Positions 5,701 through 8,876 of a DNA stretch of 8,876 nt are shown here, piece by piece. The stretch comes from Trichodesmium sp. MAG_R04 (lineage in GTDB: Bacteria > Cyanobacteriota > Cyanobacteriia > Cyanobacteriales > Microcoleaceae), in the NCBI GenBank assembly GCA_023356515.1, contig JAKQYG010000145.1, positions 1-8,876 on the forward strand. The letters are read 5' to 3'. A program made the translations under genes and the position numbers. A model generated the notes under the pieces. The model did not search any database. It worked only from the letters and a program-made list of their open reading frames with translations, and was not told the DNA's origin. Every line of letters starts with the position of its first letter. The stretch's first letter is position 1.

Positions 5701-7052
5701 CCTGCTAGGTCCGAAGCAACTTCTTTTGTAACTTTCTCAGTTGTTTTTTTAACCTGACCTACTTTTTGTACTTCTGCTAAAACTGTTCCTGCTAATACGT
5801 GCTGGTTGTTTTGCACCATCAAAATAGAACCTTGAGGGATTGGTATACTTTTTTGAGCACTATCAACTCCTAATATTATCATATCAAAATTATTCTCTGC
5901 AATCATTGCTTCATCGCCATGACGAGTTCGGAATGACCTAGTACGGAGGTTAGATGGATATTTGACTACACCTGCAAAAGGTGCTACAAATTGACGAGCA
6001 ACTTCTCCAGTAAATACACCTCCAGTGTGGAATGTGCGCATAGTTAATTGCGTACCTGGTTCCCCAATCGACTGAGCAGCAATAATTCCAATAGCTTCTC
6101 CCATGTCAACCATATGACCGTGGGCAAGACTCCAGCCATAGCAAGTTTGACAAACAGAACGCGGTGATTCACAAGTTAAAGGTGACCGCACAAACACCTG
6201 TTCCACACCTGCCTTACCTACTGCTTTGGCCAAATCCTCCGTCAAAACCTGATTTTTCACTGCCTGAATATCTCCACTACTAAGAATTTCCCCTGTTTGT
6301 GGATGTTTGAGATCATCAGCTAAAACCCTTCCTAATAGTCGATCCTTGACCGGAATCAAAACCCGATCACCATCTTTCATGCTGGTTACTATCACTCCCC
6401 GTGTTGTTCCACAGTCTACTTCTCGAACTATTACATCCTGAGACACATCAACCAAACGACGAGTTAAATAACCAGAGTCAGCAGTTCTTAATGCCGTATC
6501 AACTAACCCTTTCCGCGCGCCATAAGAAGAAATAATGTACTCAGTTACAGTTAAACCCTCCCGAAAATTTGTCTTAATTGGCAAGTCAATAATTTCTCCC
6601 TGTGGATCTGCCATCAAACCACGCATTCCTACTAACTGGCGCACCTGAGAGATATTTCCCCGTGCTCCCGAAAATGCCATCATATAAACTGAATTCAGAG
6701 GGTCAGTTGCTCGAAAATTCCGAACTACTTCATTTTTAAGATTTTCACTAGTACTATTCCAAGTATCAATTACTTTTTGAAAGCGTTCTACCTCTGTAAT
6801 TTTTCCTTTAATATAACGTTCAGTTGTATTGCGAATTTCTTGCTCTGCTTCATCTAAAAGTTGTCCTTTAGAAGGAGGTATTTGTAAATCATCTACACTA
6901 ATAGAAACTCCTGCCTTTGTTGCATAACGGAATCCTAAATCTTTCAGCTTATTTGCCATCTGTGCAGTTCTTGCTGTACCATAATTATTAAAAGACCAAG
7001 AAATTAGTTTTTTCAATTGACCTTTATTAATAACTCTATTATAAAAAATCAT
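2775..7052 (-). CDS. rpoC2: RNA polymerase beta-prime, C-terminal half (RpoC2) with large trigger-loop insertion
   Basis: Core transcription subunit; in cyanobacteria and plastids it is separate from RpoC1. It is complete at 1425 residues, a little above the family size I recall (roughly 1300-1400). The N-terminus (MIFYNRVINKGQLKKLI) continues the E. coli beta-prime sequence from where RpoC1 stops. The bridge-helix region is near 120-160 (GARGNISQVRQLVGMRGLMADP). The second zinc site uses Cys214, Cys294, Cys301 and Cys304 (CESPRSVCQTC). The trigger loop begins near 327 (AAQSIGEPGTQLTMRTFHTGG) and resumes at 1038 (QGLPRIEELLEARKPKE). The roughly 690 residues between are the cyanobacterial SI3 insertion, a chain of beta-rich repeats. 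The conserved core ends at GRLIPAGTGF (to 1279), followed by an acidic tail of 146 residues. The ATG at 7052-7050 has AAAGG nine bases upstream. It lies 133 bases behind rpoC1 and is presumably co-transcribed. Confidence 0.98.
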   Translation of the reverse strand: MIFYNRVINKGQLKKLISWSFNNYGTARTAQMANKLKDLGFRYATKAGVSISVDDLQIPPSKGQLLDEAEQEIRNTTERYIKGKITEVERFQKVIDTWNSTSENLKNEVVRNFRATDPLNSVYMMAFSGARGNISQVRQLVGMRGLMADPQGEIIDLPIKTNFREGLTVTEYIISSYGARKGLVDTALRTADSGYLTRRLVDVSQDVIVREVDCGTTRGVIVTSMKDGDRVLIPVKDRLLGRVLADDLKHPQTGEILSSGDIQAVKNQVLTEDLAKAVGKAGVEQVFVRSPLTCESPRSVCQTCYGWSLAHGHMVDMGEAIGIIAAQSIGEPGTQLTMRTFHTGGVFTGEVARQFVAPFAGVVKYPSNLRTRSFRTRHGDEAMIAENNFDMIILGVDSAQKSIPIPQGSILMVQNNQHVLAGTVLAEVQKVGQVKKTTEKVTKEVASDLAGELRFAQLVQEEKVDKQGTTTRIAQRGGLIWVLEGEVYNLPPGAEPMVKNGTTININSVLAETKLVTEHGGVVRISSSPVYSLGEQTDANVLAQTTQESTIDQLEESITATSPQLPVSSKGFDNLSREIEVITASVQLDQAKVYLESISNREQYIIETKNNQRFALKVNPGSKVGNHEVIAELLDEHYQTSTGGIIKYAGVEVLKRGKAKQGYEVVKGGTLLWIPEECHEVNKDISLLLVEDGQYVEAGTEIVKDIFCQSNGVAEVQQKNDILREVVIKPGQLHSGDYQIDLGDLTMIDGQIVTPGQEVIPGLVTSELKYVEYIETPEGPGLLLRPVNEFHVPDEPSVPSQKSINSSIELRAVQRIPFKDGERVKSVEGIELLRTQLVLEIGEEAPQLAADIELSPYPEEEDVMRLQLVILESLVIRRDVVADTTHGSTNTRLLVEDGDLIKARGVISRTEILSKESGEVRGIREGSEAIRRILIVREADLVKIPVKTLPSVAEGNLLVAGTEIAPGTFIPHSGMVSKIEQTVLDDGSKSYQVILRKGRPYRVSAGAVLLTMDGDLVQRGDSLVLLVFERTKTGDIIQGLPRIEELLEARKPKESCILVKYPGQAQVNINDDNVEISVVSSDGTITDYPLGHGQNVIVADGQNVDVGEPLTDGPLNPHEILETFFNYYREHQSTYAACLRSFEACQKFLVNQVQAVYQSQGIDISDKHIEVIVRQMTAKVRIDDGGDTTMLPGELIELRQVEQVNEAMSITGGATAQYTPMLLGITKASLNTDSFISAASFQETTRVLTEAAIEGKSDWLRGLKENVIIGRLIPAGTGFNAYEDALNAEINSLEQSWDDDGVPFEENDLQSVVLDDKTARSLELENNLNLSSVNQNLADSQSTSQKKGQLIDDSMSEFSPVKDKSESALDDSDFLNGSFDSDFTPDNFDSSFPNDLEDDLIDDDDDSDDVYDGYDDFDQNPPELI

Positions 7053-7185
7053 ATTTTTTGACCTTTATTTATTAGTTTACTAAGAAATAGAAAATAGAGA
7101 GTAGCAACCTCCGTGTGAACAACAATAAAAAAAGTAATAAACTAGGTTTAAGTTTCCTATTTAGATGTATAAGTCCTGCTCTGAA
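7053..7185 (-). other. rpoC1-rpoC2 spacer
   Basis: A non-coding gap of 133 bases inside the presumed operon. Reading the minus strand from the rpoC1 stop it contains a weak dyad, TAAAC (7150-7146) with GTTTA (7142-7138), then seven Ts at 7133-7127, which could slow or partly end transcription. A strong ribosome-site-like GGAGGT (7112-7107) follows with no ATG near it, and finally the AAAGG (7066-7062) that probably serves rpoC2. No convincing promoter was found, so read-through from rpoC1 is the simplest source of rpoC2 transcript. Confidence 0.55.
7062..7066 (-). promoter_or_regulatory. Ribosome binding site of rpoC2
   Basis: Minus-strand AAAGG ends nine bases before the ATG at 7052-7050. 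It supports that start, as does the match of the N-terminus to other cyanobacterial RpoC2 proteins. A stronger GGAGGT 55 bases upstream is too far away to be used for this start. Confidence 0.45.
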
Positions 7186-8876
7186 CTAAAGTACGCTTTG
7201 AATTGTTTGATTGATAATTATTCGACCAGGCGTCGTCACCACAAACTGCGTAGTTACTACTTCATTGCTCTCCCGAACTTGCCGAGATTTAATATCAATT
7301 GTCCTAATCTCTCCCTCTTGACTATAATGAATTCTATACAAATGATAAGTCTTCACTATTTCCCCATTCTCTAGAGTTTGGTCTGATTTCAATTCTCCCA
7401 AAGTACCAGGTAATATCTTACTATCCAATGCCATCCAATAAGTCTTAACCACCACCTCATCAGATATCTGTAGTACATCAGGAATCATTTCTTCCAGTTT
7501 ATCAGTTTCAATCTCAACATCGGGATCTAACCTTACATACACATAAGTATGCAAATCTATCTGATTTTGTTGATAAGCTAAAATCACATCATCAGGATTA
7601 GCAAAATAAAGTTCTTTATCACTTTGAACTTTATGGTTTTCCGCTGTTAGATAATAACAACCTAATACCATATCTTGAGAAGGGGTAATAATTGGGCGAC
7701 CAGTTGCCGGAGACAAAACATTATTCGATGCCAACATCAATAACCTAGCCTCTGCTTGCGACTCCAAAGATAGTGGCACATGAACCGCCATTTGGTCTCC
7801 ATCAAAATCAGCATTAAACGCCGGACAAACTAAAGGATGTAGCTGAATTGCTCGACCTTCAACTAAAATAGGTTCAAAAGCTTGAATCCCTAATCTGTGC
7901 AAAGTGGGAGCCCGGTTTAACATCACTGGATGGCCATCTATAACTTCTTCTAGTACATCCCAAATATTTGGGTCTCCTTTTTGAATCAGTTTTTTGGCAG
8001 CTTTAATATTATTCACTAATCCCTGACGAATTAACCGATGAATCACAAATGGTTGAAACAACTCAATAGCCATTTCTCTTGGTAAACCACATTGATTAAT
8101 AGCTAACTTAGGTCCAACAACAATTACCGATCGCCCTGAATAATCAACCCGTTTACCCAACAAGTTTTGCCGAAAACGACCCTGTTTTCCTTCAATAATA
8201 TCGCTCAAAGATTTCAGAGGTCTATTATTTGCACCCACGACAGTTCGACCCCGTCGACCGTTATCAATCAAAGCATCAACCGCTTCTTGCAACATTCGTT
8301 TTTCGTTGCGGATAATAATCTCTGGAGCCAATATTTCCTGTAACCTCCCCAAACGATTATTCCTATTAATTACTCGTCGGTAAAGGTCATTCAAATCACT
8401 AGTTGCAAATCTACCTCCATCTAATTGGACCATAGGGCGGAGGTCAGGAGGAATAACAGGAATTGCATCCAAAACCATCCATTCTGGTCTTGAACCTGTA
8501 GCAATAAAGTTGTCAATTACTCGTAAACGCTTAATTAACTTCGCTCGTTTTTGGCCTTTAGAATTAGTAATTTCTTCTCGCAGTTTTTCTGCTTCTACTT
8601 CTAGCTCAAGATTTGCCAATAAAACCTGCAAAGCTTCGGCGCCAATACCAACCTCAACCCCCACTATTTCTGAATCTTCACTATAAATCTGGTCCTCAAT
8701 TTCTAGCCAAACATCTTCTGTTAACAATTGTTTATAACTTAAACTTTCGTGATTTCCTGGTTCCAATACCACATAAGCATTGAAGTAAACAATTTGTTCC
8801 ACATCCCGCAATGGCATATCTAACAAAATTGCCATATAACTCGGAATACCTTTGAGATACCAAACATGAGTTACTG
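7186..8876 (-). CDS. rpoC1: RNA polymerase N-terminal half of beta-prime (RpoC1, called gamma in cyanobacteria), 5' end outside window
   Basis: Forms the catalytic half of beta-prime. The frame stays open to the right edge: upstream of the ATG at 8835 another 13 codons read VTHVWYLKGIPSY, which is conserved family sequence, so that ATG is internal. About 110 N-terminal residues, including the first zinc site, are missing. The catalytic NADFDGDQM, whose three aspartates hold the active-site magnesium, is encoded at 7815-7789. Other core blocks are PPDLRPMVQLDGGRFATSDL, GKRVDYSGRSVIVVGP, MLNRAPTLHRLGIQAFEP and SPATGRPIITPSQDM. The protein ends shortly after TTPGRIIINQTI, the usual split point before RpoC2. 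Between LHTYVYVR and TTPGRI (about 7240-7530) it has some 97 residues of acidic, poorly conserved sequence, roughly 45 more than I recall for other cyanobacteria. rpoC2 follows 133 bases downstream. Confidence 0.97.
   Translation of the reverse strand, partial: VTHVWYLKGIPSYMAILLDMPLRDVEQIVYFNAYVVLEPGNHESLSYKQLLTEDVWLEIEDQIYSEDSEIVGVEVGIGAEALQVLLANLELEVEAEKLREEITNSKGQKRAKLIKRLRVIDNFIATGSRPEWMVLDAIPVIPPDLRPMVQLDGGRFATSDLNDLYRRVINRNNRLGRLQEILAPEIIIRNEKRMLQEAVDALIDNGRRGRTVVGANNRPLKSLSDIIEGKQGRFRQNLLGKRVDYSGRSVIVVGPKLAINQCGLPREMAIELFQPFVIHRLIRQGLVNNIKAAKKLIQKGDPNIWDVLEEVIDGHPVMLNRAPTLHRLGIQAFEPILVEGRAIQLHPLVCPAFNADFDGDQMAVHVPLSLESQAEARLLMLASNNVLSPATGRPIITPSQDMVLGCYYLTAENHKVQSDKELYFANPDDVILAYQQNQIDLHTYVYVRLDPDVEIETDKLEEMIPDVLQISDEVVVKTYWMALDSKILPGTLGELKSDQTLENGEIVKTYHLYRIHYSQEGEIRTIDIKSRQVRESNEVVTTQFVVTTPGRIIINQTIQSVL

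Noticed and set aside
3549..5708. Plus-strand open frames at 3549-3785, 4400-4582 and 5412-5708 antisense to rpoC2
   Set aside because: All are shadows of the conserved rpoC2 frame. The translations are low in recognisable motifs and none has a supporting promoter or ribosome site.
7167..7177. GTATAAGTCCT, resembling the MITE terminus GCGTAAGTCCT
   Set aside because: Two mismatches in 11 bases and no matching opposite end within the rpoC1-rpoC2 spacer, so it is not supported as an element or a solo end.
7165..7374. Plus-strand open frame of 69 codons over the rpoC1 3' end
   Set aside because: It is antisense to the conserved RpoC1 C-terminus including TTPGRI; no independent evidence.
7186..8835. 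Taking the ATG at 8835 as the rpoC1 start
   Set aside because: The frame stays open beyond it, and the 13 upstream codons encode conserved RpoC1 sequence (VTHVWYLKGIPSY), so the ATG is internal.

Overview
The window is AT-rich cyanobacterial chromosome. The strongest evidence is the RNA polymerase: the largest subunit is split into rpoC1 and rpoC2, and rpoC2 carries a very large insertion inside the trigger loop. The acetolactate synthase regulatory subunit also reads like cyanobacterial copies, and one HIP1 octamer (GCGATCGC) is present. The low GC, loose intergenic spacing and small mobile elements suggest a filamentous, Trichodesmium- or Oscillatoriales-like species. That genus-level guess is inference.

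Layout. (1) 1-895, minus: the N-terminal 298 residues of an RluD-family 23S rRNA pseudouridine synthase, running off the left edge, with a good sigma-70 type promoter at 951-979. (2) 896-1254: divergent intergenic region with a 26-bp near-perfect palindrome (990-1015) just upstream of the rluD promoter. (3) 1255-1779, plus: ilvN, the small regulatory subunit of acetolactate synthase. (4) 1780-2774: about 1 kb of non-coding DNA between convergent ilvN and rpoC2. It holds two related inverted-repeat elements of about 130 bp (1904-2034 and 2484-2611), an 87-bp MITE-like element of a different family (2392-2478) beside the second of these, an 18-bp perfect palindrome, and a convincing plus-strand intrinsic terminator (2112-2152). 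(5) 2775-7052, minus: rpoC2, complete at 1425 residues. (6) 7053-7185: the rpoC1-rpoC2 spacer. (7) 7186-8876, minus: rpoC1, missing its N-terminal part (about 110 residues by comparison with the family) beyond the right edge.

How the genes relate. rpoC1 and rpoC2 are co-directional and encode the two halves of one polypeptide in other bacteria. Together they supply the beta-prime side of RNA polymerase: the catalytic aspartates are in rpoC1, and the bridge helix, trigger loop and second zinc site are in rpoC2. They are presumably the end of an rpoB-rpoC1-rpoC2 operon. ilvN and rluD are unrelated housekeeping genes read divergently from each other.

No new multi-gene system is visible. The coding part is conserved core genome. 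The parts worth a second look are the nested small mobile elements between ilvN and rpoC2, the palindrome between rluD and ilvN, and lineage-specific extensions in RpoC1 (C-terminal region) and RpoC2 (acidic tail).
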